DNA of 64,000 nt, from the NCBI RefSeq assembly GCF_051020955.1, contig NC_135013.1:5424501-5488500 (forward strand), in the 5' to 3' direction. The notes under the pieces were generated by a model. It saw nothing but the letters and a program-made list of their open reading frames with translations. It made no database searches and was not told where the DNA came from. Source of the stretch: Megalopta genalis (taxonomy: Eukaryota; Arthropoda; Insecta; Hymenoptera; Halictidae). Below, piece by piece: positions 56,212 to 64,000 of the stretch (position 1 is the stretch's first letter; each line of letters starts with the position of its first letter). The translations under genes and the position numbers were made by a program.

Positions 56212-57140
56212 CCCTTAGCGCTCCGAAGGCTCCTCTATGGAGACGTTTGTGATTTGTTTTGTAACTCCGAAGGCTCTGCTGCGGAGGCAAATGTTTTCAG
56301 CATACGTTATGCATACGTCGGCGTTAGCAATTGTTATCTGTATAGTTAAAACGTGCTATATACATGTATATATATATAAGACTGTACCATTACGATTAAA
56401 CCATTTTTTAACCTTTTCTATGGTTAGCAACATGGAGAAAAATAAATATTACGATGAGAATTTAGAGCCGAGCGATACCGAAGACGTATTTGATTTTGAA
56501 GAGTTAAAAGACATTGTGGAATGCAATGTTGGTTATGATTCTGACGCTTCGAGTAGCAGTAGCGAAATTATACTACCAAAGAGACGAAGAATGAGAATTA
56601 TTGAAAGCGAAAGCAAAGATTCGTTACAAGACTTAGACGAATGGCGCGATGTTACGGAAGAATTACATATTCCAGATAGAATACCTTTTAGCGTATTGCC
56701 ACAAGTCGTTGGACCACAAGTTCCTACAAACATCGAACAGCCGATACGATATTTTAAATTATTTTTCACGGACGAATCGGTAAATGAAATTATAAAGGAA
56801 ACCAACGATTACGCAGAAAATGTTCTAAACTCGAAAGAAATATCTAGTAACTCTATTTGGCGAAGCGAATACTGTGACACTTGTCCAAGTAAACCCAGAA
56901 TGCACATGGGAGATTGTTACCAAAGATATCGCACCATGGTGAATTACAAAATTTAAAATTTATCTTTTATTTACAATAGGAAAATGTATATTTATAAAAG
57001 AAATAAAATCAAATGCATTCGCAAGGACGCGCAATCTTTTCCGCTCGAAATAAGACTTCCTTGATCTCGGGCGCTCCGCTCGAAAAATGTGCCGGGGTTG
57101 CTGGTAGGAAGTACTCGAGAAACGCGCGGAGCGCTAAGGG
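56212..57140 (+). mobile_element. piggyBac-type element with internally deleted transposase
   Basis: 929 bp flanked by TTAA at 56208-56211 and 57141-57144. Left end CCCTTAGCGCTCCGAAGG, right end GCGGAGCGCTAAGGG. Subterminal GGCTCCTCTATGGAGAC and CGAAGGCTCTGCTGCGGAGG are small hairpins. It contains one transposase-derived frame at 56420-56956 and a 3' tail CGCAAGGACGCGCAATCTTT shared with the element at 40060-41173. TTAA duplication, end sequence and the coded protein agree on the piggyBac superfamily. Lacking the catalytic core, it is non-autonomous. Confidence 0.92.
56420..56956 (+). CDS. piggyBac transposase remnant: N-terminal region fused to end of cysteine-rich domain
   Basis: 178 codons from ATG at 56420 (MVSNMEKNKYYDENLEPSD); a second ATG at 56432 is equally plausible. 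Residues ~10-45 are acidic and serine-rich, followed by a basic PKRRRMR patch. Residues ~95-140 match the conserved start of piggyBac transposase domains in character: PIRYFKLFFTDESVNEIIKE then TNDYAENVL. The frame then jumps at about residue 150 to CDTCPSKPRMHMGDCYQRYR, the final part of the C-terminal cysteine-rich domain. The region with the three catalytic aspartates, normally around 350 residues, is absent, so it cannot cut DNA. The frame is open through the junction with no stop. It might retain dimerisation or partial DNA binding and act as a repressor; that is inference. The frame also runs open upstream to 56237 through the terminal region, which I treat as leader. Confidence 0.75.
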   Translation: MVSNMEKNKYYDENLEPSDTEDVFDFEELKDIVECNVGYDSDASSSSSEIILPKRRRMRIIESESKDSLQDLDEWRDVTEELHIPDRIPFSVLPQVVGPQVPTNIEQPIRYFKLFFTDESVNEIIKETNDYAENVLNSKEISSNSIWRSEYCDTCPSKPRMHMGDCYQRYRTMVNYKI

Positions 57141-57144
57141 TTAA

Positions 57145-57350
57145 CACTAAACCTACCAAGCAGTAATACTAACTGGCATGTACTGCTTCACAAAAGTGAG
57201 AAGACCGAATTTATTTGGAATTTGTAAAGTTTTTTCATAAAACTTGCTCCAATAATATAGCTTATTCGAGCGTTTTCCACGAAAGAGTCTCGGAACTTTG
57301 CAAAATTGCAAAATAAGAAAGCGGTCACTTTGACCGCGGTAGGTTTAGTG
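57145..57350. mobile_element. Family L piggyBac-like MITE sharing a TTAA with its neighbour
   Basis: 206 bp from CACTAAACCTACC to GGTAGGTTTAGTG, an exact 13 bp terminal inverted repeat, with TTAA at 57141-57144 and 57351-57354. The right part has AGCGGTCACTTTGACCGC. The left TTAA is also the right target site of the piggyBac-type element, so the two are back to back. Non-coding. A degenerate relative lies in the 8301-8968 duplication. Confidence 0.9.
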
Positions 57351-57354
57351 TTAA

Positions 57355-58755
57355 TAGAAAAAGGAAACCGTGATCTTGCAATCTTTCTTGGATCAAATCC
57401 ACGTTCGAAAGAGGAGACGATTGTTCGCGATTTCTAAAATCGAGGTTCGCACAAATCGACGACGCGTGAAACGGTAACAGATGAAACGGTTCTTGAGAAT
57501 CTGTTTCTCGACTACCACGCAAGATCATTTGCAAGATCAACAGACGAAACGTTTACGCGCCAAAGACACCTGAAACCGGCGTTGCCACCTGCCCGCTAAA
57601 AATCTGTGCAAACAGTTGCTCGCGACGCGAGCGAGAACCGTGGTAAGGCGAGCCACGTTTTCGAGATCGCGCGGTTGACCTTTCGGCAAGGACCTATGAC
57701 GTTATCCCGGCAAGATCGGGACCTCCGATTCCGCATCCGTTTTTCCAGGCCGCTCGTTCACCTGGCGTATTACGTCAGGACGCGTCGTTCGGGCCGCAGG
57801 TCGTGAACCCCGCGACAGATGACGGAAATAACCGACCTAACTCTCTTAGCACCGCGAGACTAACTCGAGAGATGTACCCGTGATACTATCTTTACTCTTT
57901 TTCCCCCCACTGGTTGACGGGCTGACGAATGCGTTAAGTCCCATTCACACGAACCGCGGCAACGGAGAAAAAAATTCTCGCCGAATCCTCGGTGCCCGAT
58001 TGATCCGGGCCGGCTCGGGCCGTTTCTGGGCCACCAGGGACACGCTGTTCGACCTATATCCCGTCCAACCTTCGCGTCCACGCCCTTAACCTCCTCGTAA
58101 TAGCAATGCGAGAGATCCTGCGACGATGCTTCACCCGTTCGTACGCGTTTCGCTCCCCGAGCCAGCGAAGTTCTTCGATGATAATAGCGCGAGAGATCCC
58201 GGGACGACGCTTCACCCTTTCGCATTCACGGCTCTCCTTGAGCCAGGAAACGATGTTCCACTTCTGTTGTCCCATAACTATTCATTCTATTCGCCGCGTT
58301 CGTTGTTCATCGTCGATTCGACGACGAGAGGCAAGTTCCTCTGAATGAAAAACAAGGCTCGAAGCTGCGCAGCTTCGCAAGACGAACGGAAAACGGGCGA
58401 ACGACGCGTCGAAACGATCGTTCCTCGATCGGGAGACCGATCGGCGTCTTCGGGAGACCCAAATTAATGAAACCAGCGGCATAAGATGGCGAGACTGCCA
58501 AGATGAAACGAAGGAGAACGACGAAGTTCGAGCAACGAAACGTCGCGAAGACGCCAGGTTCTCCGCGGCGCGCGCACGGTTTCTGCTTCTCGCGCGAAGA
58601 TTTCACCTGAAATTTAAGGACGAGGAACGAGAGAACGACGATTAAAGGTGGGATTACGTGGCGAAGTTGAACAGGACATCCGAGAAGATTGGTCCGGAGT
58701 CGACACCCGACCTTTGGCCCGGATACTGTGCGCAGAATTGCAAATAAATTGTGAA
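57355..58755. other. Unique CpG-rich DNA, no gene recognised
   Basis: A long minus-strand frame (58307-58906, 199 codons) overlaps plus-strand frames and the tandem repeat to its right. Its composition is not low-complexity, but I recognise no domain. AGAGATCCTGCGACGATGCT near 58111 has a close repeat near 58191, as does the TTCACCC that follows each. Confidence 0.4.
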
Positions 58756-58758
58756 GTT

Positions 58759-59462
58759 GCTTTAAGAATGAACTCGAAATCGTCTTAACAATCGATTTGT
58801 TCAATAAACAACGCAGAAACGGGAACTGGGAAAATGTGACCTGTGCCATTACAATGCTAATCCACCGAATTGCTGATCTAGGAGCACGGTAGCTGCAAGT
58901 TAGCATGAGTTAGAGTAGGCGAAGACGAAGCGCCCTTTACGCTCGCGTTCGATTAACGCGTCTAGGTGCTTCTCGCGATATAATTTAGGGATGCTTTAAG
59001 AATGAACTCGAAATCGTCTTAACGATCGATTTGTTCGATAAACAACGCGGGAACGGAAACCGGGAAAATGTGACCTGCGCCATTACAATGCTAATCCACC
59101 GAATTGCTGATCTAGGAGCTCGGTAGCTGCGAGTTAGCATGAGTTAGAGTAGGCGAAGACGAAGCGCCCTTTACGCTCGCGTTCGATTAACGCGTCTAGG
59201 AGCTTCTCGCGATATAATTTAGGGATGCTTTAAGAATGAACTCGAAATCGTCTTAACGATCGATTTGTTCGATAAACAACGCGGGAACGGAAACCGGGAA
59301 AATGTGACCTGCGCCATTACAATGCTAATCCACCGAATTGCTGACCTAGGAGCTCGGTAGCTGCGAGTTAGCATGAGTTAGAGTAGGCGAAGACGAAGCG
59401 CCCTTTACGCTCGCGTTCGATTAACGCGTCCCAGAGCTTCTCGCGATATAATTTGGGGATCG
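58759..59462. repeat. Three tandem copies of a 234 bp unit
   Basis: TTTAAGAATGAACTCGAAAT begins at 58761, 58995 and 59229, an exact 234 bp spacing. Units include GTGACCTGCGCCATTACAAT, GAGTTAGCATGAGTTAGAGT and GCGATATAATTTAGGGATG. The second and third are nearly identical and the first is more diverged, so the last duplication is more recent. No frame crosses the units consistently. Confidence 0.9.
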
Positions 59463-60136
59463 CGGATAAATACCATCGCAGCGCCGAGGCGCCGAGAATA
59501 AATGGAAGATGTTCGGAGCGTATTGGAGCGTGTTGGAGCGGATGGGCGAACAGTTGTCGCGCTCGTAGACGCCGGTAGCCCGCGATCTCGGTCATTCGGC
59601 CGGTGTGAGGAACGCTTTTCGACGTTTGTCTCGTCTATGTTTATGCCGTGTCGTCTTCTGGCGTCGAACCGGATTTATCCGGCGCTCCCGGTGCACCGGC
59701 TACTGTACTCGCGACACCTTACTCGACTTGGCAAAGCGACTTTTCCGAAGGTAAATATAGCGGCCCGCTCGCCGGTACACTCACGCCGTTCGGCAGCCGA
59801 TGCCAGATACAAGGACCGACGTTGTTCACCTGGCCTGGTGGGGAGATCTTTGGCGTGCAACGAGCAAACACGTCCATCTAATACGCGGGACTCCGGCTCT
59901 ATGTGCATTCTGGGTACGTCACCTAGTTACCGGGGCTGACGTTCTAATCCAACTATGCCATGCAGTTCGGCGAAGTTAGGACGCGGCGGCGGCGCGACGC
60001 CGGCGTCGACCTATTCGAACGTCGCGACGTTCCGGGATCATTGTTGGACTATTTATTCTCGGGCGTGTGGTGTTGGAAACGGATTGATAAACGTCCACGA
60101 GATTCCGTTTCACCGGTTCGCTGTGTCCGACGGGTG
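59463..60136. other. Unique CpG-rich DNA, no gene recognised
   Basis: Frames at 59502-59939 (145 codons) and 59648-59881 (77 codons, with a fairly balanced composition) overlap in different frames. Neither shows a known motif or clear splice site, so neither is called. TTGGAGCGTGTTGGAGCG near 59522 is a short repeat. Confidence 0.4.
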
Positions 60137-60138
60137 TA

Positions 60139-60349
60139 CAGTAATGTCTCTCTAATTGACGCTCGGATTGCGCACGAAAATGGACAATTTGGGAAGAGGA
60201 GATACGATTATTCGAGCCTTGCGGTTTATTTTTATAATTATAAATTGTCCACGATTATAAAAGCCGCAAGGCTCGAACAATCGTATCTGCTCTTCCCGAA
60301 TTGTCCATTTTTGTGCATAAACTGAGCGTCGATTAGGGAGACTTTACTG
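60139..60349. mobile_element. Family B hairpin MITE, complete
   Basis: Left end CAGTAATGTCTCTCTAATTG, right end GATTAGGGAGACTTTACTG, with TA at 60137-60138 and 60350-60351. The arms AGGAGATACGATTATTCGAG and CGAACAATCGTATCTGCTCT are inverted. 211 bp. Confidence 0.9.
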
Positions 60350-60550
60350 TATTCTGTAATAAGTAGACGGCGTATTTTATGCATTTATAGCAGGAATGAG
60401 TGGGCATAATTTATGAAACGGTGAAAATATTAAAAGAAATTAAGAATGTTATTAAAAATAATTTTTATAGTTGCGTTATAGTAACGTCATGATAAAAAAC
60501 AAAATTGTAACGCAATATCTGAGTCGTTTGAAGTAAAAAGTGGAGTCGCT

Positions 60551-60639
60551 AGGCCGCAAGGCTCGAATAATACTGTCTCCTCTTCCGAAATTGTCCATTT
60601 TTGTGCACGATCTGAGCGTCAATCAGGGAGAATTTACTG
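60551..60639. mobile_element. Family B fragment, right arm only
   Basis: GGCCGCAAGGCTCGAATAAT, TGTCTCCTCTTCCGAAATTG and AATCAGGGAGAATTTACTG represent only the right half. The left arm is absent. Confidence 0.8.
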
Positions 60640-60881
60640 TATTTGGAGAACCGAGTTTATTTTTGCGACAACCCAAAAGATTTCAGAAATCGAGACATTA
60701 CTGCTTCGGTCCTCCTAAATTGCGTTAATAAGTTGTTACATGTTATACATGTTAATAAGTTGATACTTATGCAAAGTGAGAATATTCGAGGTTAACCGTG
60801 AAACAGTTTCAGGTCAACAACGGGTTATTATATCAAGTGAAGAAGGGGTCAACGGTTGAAAGAGCGTTTTTCTTCGTCTGC

Positions 60882-61017
60882 CTTGCGGTTTATTTTTATA
60901 GTTATAAATTGTCCACAATTATAAAAACGAGCCACAAGGCTCGAACAATCGTATCTGCTCTTTCTAAATTATCCAATTTAGTGGACAATCTGAGCGTCAG
61001 TAAGGGAGACATTACTG
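60882..61017. mobile_element. Family B fragment, centre and right arm
   Basis: CCTTGCGGTTTATTTTTATA begins within the left arm, followed by the loop, CGAGCCACAAGGCTCGAACA and the full right end GTAAGGGAGACATTACTG with TA after it. The first ~75 bp of the element is missing. Confidence 0.8.
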
Positions 61018-61101
61018 TACTCGTCGTAGAGATGCGACAGGATTGTTTTGCCGTGACGAGTATACTCGTCGCGTGATTGAAAGTAGTGGTTGGCTATTTG
61101 A

Positions 61102-61326
61102 CGCTAGATTTACGGAGCAGAAAAAACAGCTGTTTTATGTGAGTTTATAAAGGGAACGATAAGACATTTTTACGGATTTTGAACAAGTGTTAACATCTGC
61201 CGTAAGTAACATATAAGTTGAATAAATAACTTCGCGATATGAATAATCGTAAATTAAGAAACTTCATTTTCATTTTCATTTTGACGTGATTTTCACGTGA
61301 TTTTGACGGGTTCTGTAAATCTAGTG
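61102..61326. mobile_element. Family C TTAA-type MITE, single copy
   Basis: Left CGCTAGATTTACGGAGCAG after TTGA (61098-61101); right TTCTGTAAATCTAGTG before TTAA (61327-61330). The ends CxCTAGATTTAC are inverted copies. It matches the unit of the 2735-4475 array (AGTTTATAAA, AACAAGTGTTAACATCTGC, GAATAATCGTAAAT). The right half has a short TTTTCATTTTCATT expansion. TTAA flanks suggest piggyBac-type mobilisation. Confidence 0.75.
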
Positions 61327-61330
61327 TTAA

Positions 61331-62164
61331 ATTGTAATTTTGTTAGAATAATTTTGTTGTAATTTTGCTACTTACAATGAAAGAGGTAAACATAACAATA
61401 AGTTCGTTAATTTAGTTGGTTAAGTTAATTTAGTTCGTGTTTCCGTGGATCCCTTCCACTGTGCGTCCTCTTCAAAGAAAGATTTCTTTTTACGCAAAAC
61501 GAAACGTTTCCCCGTCAACTGCAAAAACCAGAAGACAAATAAGAATGTATCTCTTCTTTCAATAATTTTGCCAAGCTGAAAATAATGTAAAAATATTCTT
61601 TAATCGTCTTAAAAGATCGTCGTAACAGAATAATCAGACATTTAAACTGTTACAGCAACAACATAAATTTTTATTACGACTCAATATTTTATTTTCTTCT
61701 TCTGTTTTCTCTTCTTCCAACAAATTATGAACTACGAAGAAAATCGAATCAGTGCAACCGTAAAAGAAATCGCGGTGCAAGTAGTTAACTGCCAAGCTCC
61801 CCATACCGAAACAGGCCACTTTTTTACGGAAACTTTAATCGTTCTATCTCGCACTTCCCTGGAATCCAGTGGATCAAGATGACGATGTCTATTCTATCGG
61901 AACGAGCCATCGTGTAGTTCAATTTGCGCAACTGGTGGTAGCGTGTCGAGCGACGGTGGCAATACCGCGGCAATCTCGTTGGTTATGATTTTGCGTTATC
62001 CTCGCCGGCGCGGCACTTTGAATTCGAAATCGATTCCCGAGCGCGGCAAAGTCGAACGGCAGAAATAGTTTCGGGATTAATTAACAATCTCGCAGCGGGC
62101 CAGCGAAATCCGGCCACTCCGGGGACTGTGGCATGTTCGGCGAGAACCGGCGCAAAATGAAAAT
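61331..62164. other. Unique DNA, no gene recognised
   Basis: AT-rich to about 61850, CpG-rich after. No frame with a motif. Confidence 0.4.
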
Positions 62165-62460
62165 GGATGCTCAGGCCCTCAGGCTACTCGCCGCGCGAAG
62201 CTACTCGCCGCGCGAGGGCCCTCGACGCGCGAATCTATTTGCCTACTCTCGCTACTCTCGCGCGGCGAGTAGCTGCGCGGCGGCAAATAGCTCCGCGCGG
62301 CAAGTAGCTGCGCGCGGCGAGTAGCTGCGCGCGGCAAGTAGAGCTGCGCGCGGCAAGTAGAGCTTCGCGCGGCAAGTAGCTGCGCGCGGCGAGGGTCCTC
62401 GCGTAGCGAGTAGTCTCGCGCGTCGAATAGCTTCGCGCGGCGAGTAGAGCTTCGCGCAGA
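62165..62460. repeat. CpG-rich minisatellite (GCGCGCGGCAAGTAGCT)n with inverted units
   Basis: Units of about 17-19 bp such as GCGCGCGGCAAGTAGCT and GCGCGCGGCGAGTAGCT repeat about a dozen times. The first few units near 62185-62260 are in the opposite orientation (GCTACTCGCCGCGCGA), so the array can fold into a large GC-rich hairpin. GAGGGCCCTCGACGCG sits near the orientation switch. No coding. Confidence 0.85.
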
Positions 62461-63948
62461 TGGACCCGAAAATTGTGATTTAACCGTGGCCCGATCGCAC
62501 GTCGCTCGCGCGCAGCTGTTTATATTTTGCGTCGGTTCTCGTCGGGCGAAGATAAAACAAAAAAAAAACGTGAAAACGCTGTTGGTTACGGCAGGGTAAC
62601 TCCGCCGCGTCGACCGATCGGCCCGGGGGCATCATCTTTCCGCCGCGCCACTCTTTGTGGGTGGCGCAATTTCATTTCGCGTTACTTGATCGAGCTTAAA
62701 TCCGATCGGAGCGAAATACATTCGGCCGTGAAACCGTGAAAAATAACGCGCCGTCGCCACGGCCGCCGAGACGACGCCGCGCCGCGGCCATTTCGCGGGC
62801 CGCGATTCCGGCGAAATTGTCCGTCGGCGGAATAAATAAGTATCGAGCGGTACGGGTAACGCGGCTAACTAATTTATTTTAATGGTATTTTTATCGAGTG
62901 CGCGGTGCGCCGCTAAGTTCGCGGACGAATTTCTGATACGCGAACTTTCTGTGTATAATCGAGCGCCGACAACTCGAACCGCTTCAACCGGAAGACCTGT
63001 ACAAAGCGAACGTTTCGCTCGTTCGCCTTTCTATTTGTTCTGAAAATCTTGTATAAACCGAAATGAAACTTCCTTGACCTCGGAATTACATTTTCCAGAA
63101 GTTCGAATGCCATTCTTTGACCGCTGCAACTCGAATTTCGAACAGCCAGATCTCCTCTGCGAGTCGATGTTTACATCTGCTGCTCGAACTTTTATTTATC
63201 CTCGCTATCGCGACGACTCGATGTTACAGCTATCCGTCGCGCGGATATAAATAAAATAATAATAAAAATAGTAAACATGTGTAACGCGAAGTTCCGTGTA
63301 ACGTTCGATTACGCTGGAATCGACGGGCGAAGAAATTTCAGATACCCGGCGATAAGCGTATTGACAAGCTTCCACTCGATAAGCGCAACTGGCCTCCGCT
63401 TGTCTGCCAACGTAAATGAACATAATTTCTAGCGAACAAACCGGCGGTCGGTTATTCTTTCGGAACGATCATGTACACACCGCGGATTCGGTACATATTT
63501 GTGACGGAAATGAATGGATCAAATACAGAACGGTATACATAGGCATTAGAAGAACTCGCGGATGCGGTTACATCATGTTTGACTTGGGAATTGGACGAAG
63601 CGCATTGTGATTCGACTTCTGTTCCTTCTACCAGCGACTTCGCGCGATTCCGCTTTCCGCGGTGAAACCACGTGTTCGATCTAGAACGCGATTTTCAAGG
63701 CGGAGAAATAATGGAAGGGGAAACGTTGACCCCGAAGATCGCCAAATTCGCCGGTGAACGAACCGAACGTGTTCGCGTACGATTGCCAATTAACGCTAAA
63801 TGGTGGGTCGAAATAACCAATATCTTCATTATTTAAATTATCGAAATTGCAGAGAGATTCTTTCTGAAGAAACGATCGAATAAACCATTTGCCGTACTTT
63901 GACGAGTCCGACTCGTCATGAAAATTTCTGGTAATAACTTATTGAGTA
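62461..63948. other. Unique DNA, no gene recognised
   Basis: CpG-rich to about 62830, mixed afterwards. Short frames (62527-62739, 63416-63610 and minus-strand frames) have no recognised domain. No repeats or RNA genes identified. Confidence 0.4.
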
Positions 63949-63950
63949 AA

Positions 63951-64000
63951 CTGGGTGTCCCAAAAATGGCTCGCAATCCGAAAGTGACGGGTTCCTCAGA
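63951..64000. mobile_element. Family A MITE, left end, cut by window edge
   Basis: CTGGGTGTCCCAAAAATGGC then TCGCAATCCGAAAGTG and GGGTTCCTCAGA match the left arm of family A. The window ends after 50 bp, so the rest lies outside. Confidence 0.85.

Noticed and set aside
58307..58906. 199-codon minus-strand frame
   Set aside because: Runs into the 234 bp tandem repeat and has no recognisable family; the equivalent frame is not kept in the repeat copies.
59648..59881. 77-codon frame with balanced composition
   Set aside because: Looks less random than most, but overlaps another frame, lacks a known motif and has no clear splice sites, so support is insufficient.
1..64000. CRISPR arrays, bacterial operons, rRNA or tRNA genes
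   Set aside because: The tandem arrays have contiguous units without unique spacers, no prokaryotic gene organisation is present, and no cloverleaf or rRNA signature was recognised by eye. A tRNA scan was not possible.

Overview
This window reads as non-coding, repeat-rich nuclear DNA from a eukaryote, most likely an insect and plausibly a hymenopteran (bee, wasp or ant). The reasons are many TA-flanked (Tc1/mariner-type) and TTAA-flanked (piggyBac-type) miniature elements, long GA/TC microsatellites, very CpG-rich unique DNA alternating with AT-rich satellite blocks, no operon-like coding, and no bacterial signals. The taxon is an inference. I found no convincing multi-exon host gene. Almost every open frame is short, low-complexity, or a by-product of a tandem repeat or palindromic element.

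Two coding remnants stand out, both linked to transposons. At 56212-57140 a TTAA-flanked piggyBac-type element carries an intact frame (56420-56956) in which the transposase N-terminus is joined directly to the end of its cysteine-rich C-terminus, with the whole catalytic core missing. At 35703-36092 a basic protein ends in a degenerate PHD-like zinc finger like the tail of some pogo/Tigger-type transposases. A third, weaker candidate is a signal-peptide-like frame at 54889-55137.

The window is dominated by recurring element families, named here for convenience. Family A is a ~366 bp nearly fully palindromic TA-flanked MITE, with 7 whole or nearly whole copies and one cut by the window end. 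Family B is a ~195-217 bp hairpin MITE with TA target sites and many copies, some nested or tandem. Family C is a CACTAGATTTAC-ended, TTAA-type element, one single copy plus a ~1.7 kb tandem array. Family D is a ~240 bp TTAA MITE with CCCTTTGCACTCG ends. The piggyBac family with CCCTTAGCGCTCC ends is related in its ends to D. Family L is a 206 bp TTAA MITE with CACTAAACCTACC ends. Family M has ~99 bp inverted repeats tipped by a 14 bp palindrome.

Layout: 0-2 kb GA-rich and CpG-rich DNA with element fragments; 2-4.5 kb tandem arrays; 5.6-6.4 kb 68 bp array; 6.4-9.9 kb unique DNA with a 334 bp duplication; 9.9-10.7 kb nested family D; 13.7-15 kb 198 bp higher-order array; 16-22.3 kb three family A copies and a 20-21 kb array; 22.8-23.7 kb family B cluster; 25.2-26.1 kb 45 bp minisatellite; 26.9-27.5 kb 12 bp AT satellite; 28.6-34.3 kb cluster of M, A, B and D; 35.5-36.7 kb zinc-finger element; 40-41.2 kb piggyBac deletion element with a nested MITE; 44.8-47 kb B duplications and a 120 bp array; 48-48.8 kb GA compound repeat; 51.2-51.9 kb family A between direct repeats; 53.1-54.6 kb arrays; 56.2-57.35 kb two piggyBac-type elements abutting on one TTAA; 58.8-59.5 kb 234 bp triplication; 60-61.3 kb B and C copies; 62.2-62.5 kb CpG minisatellite. 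A repeated theme is local tandem duplication that includes part of a MITE plus its flank.
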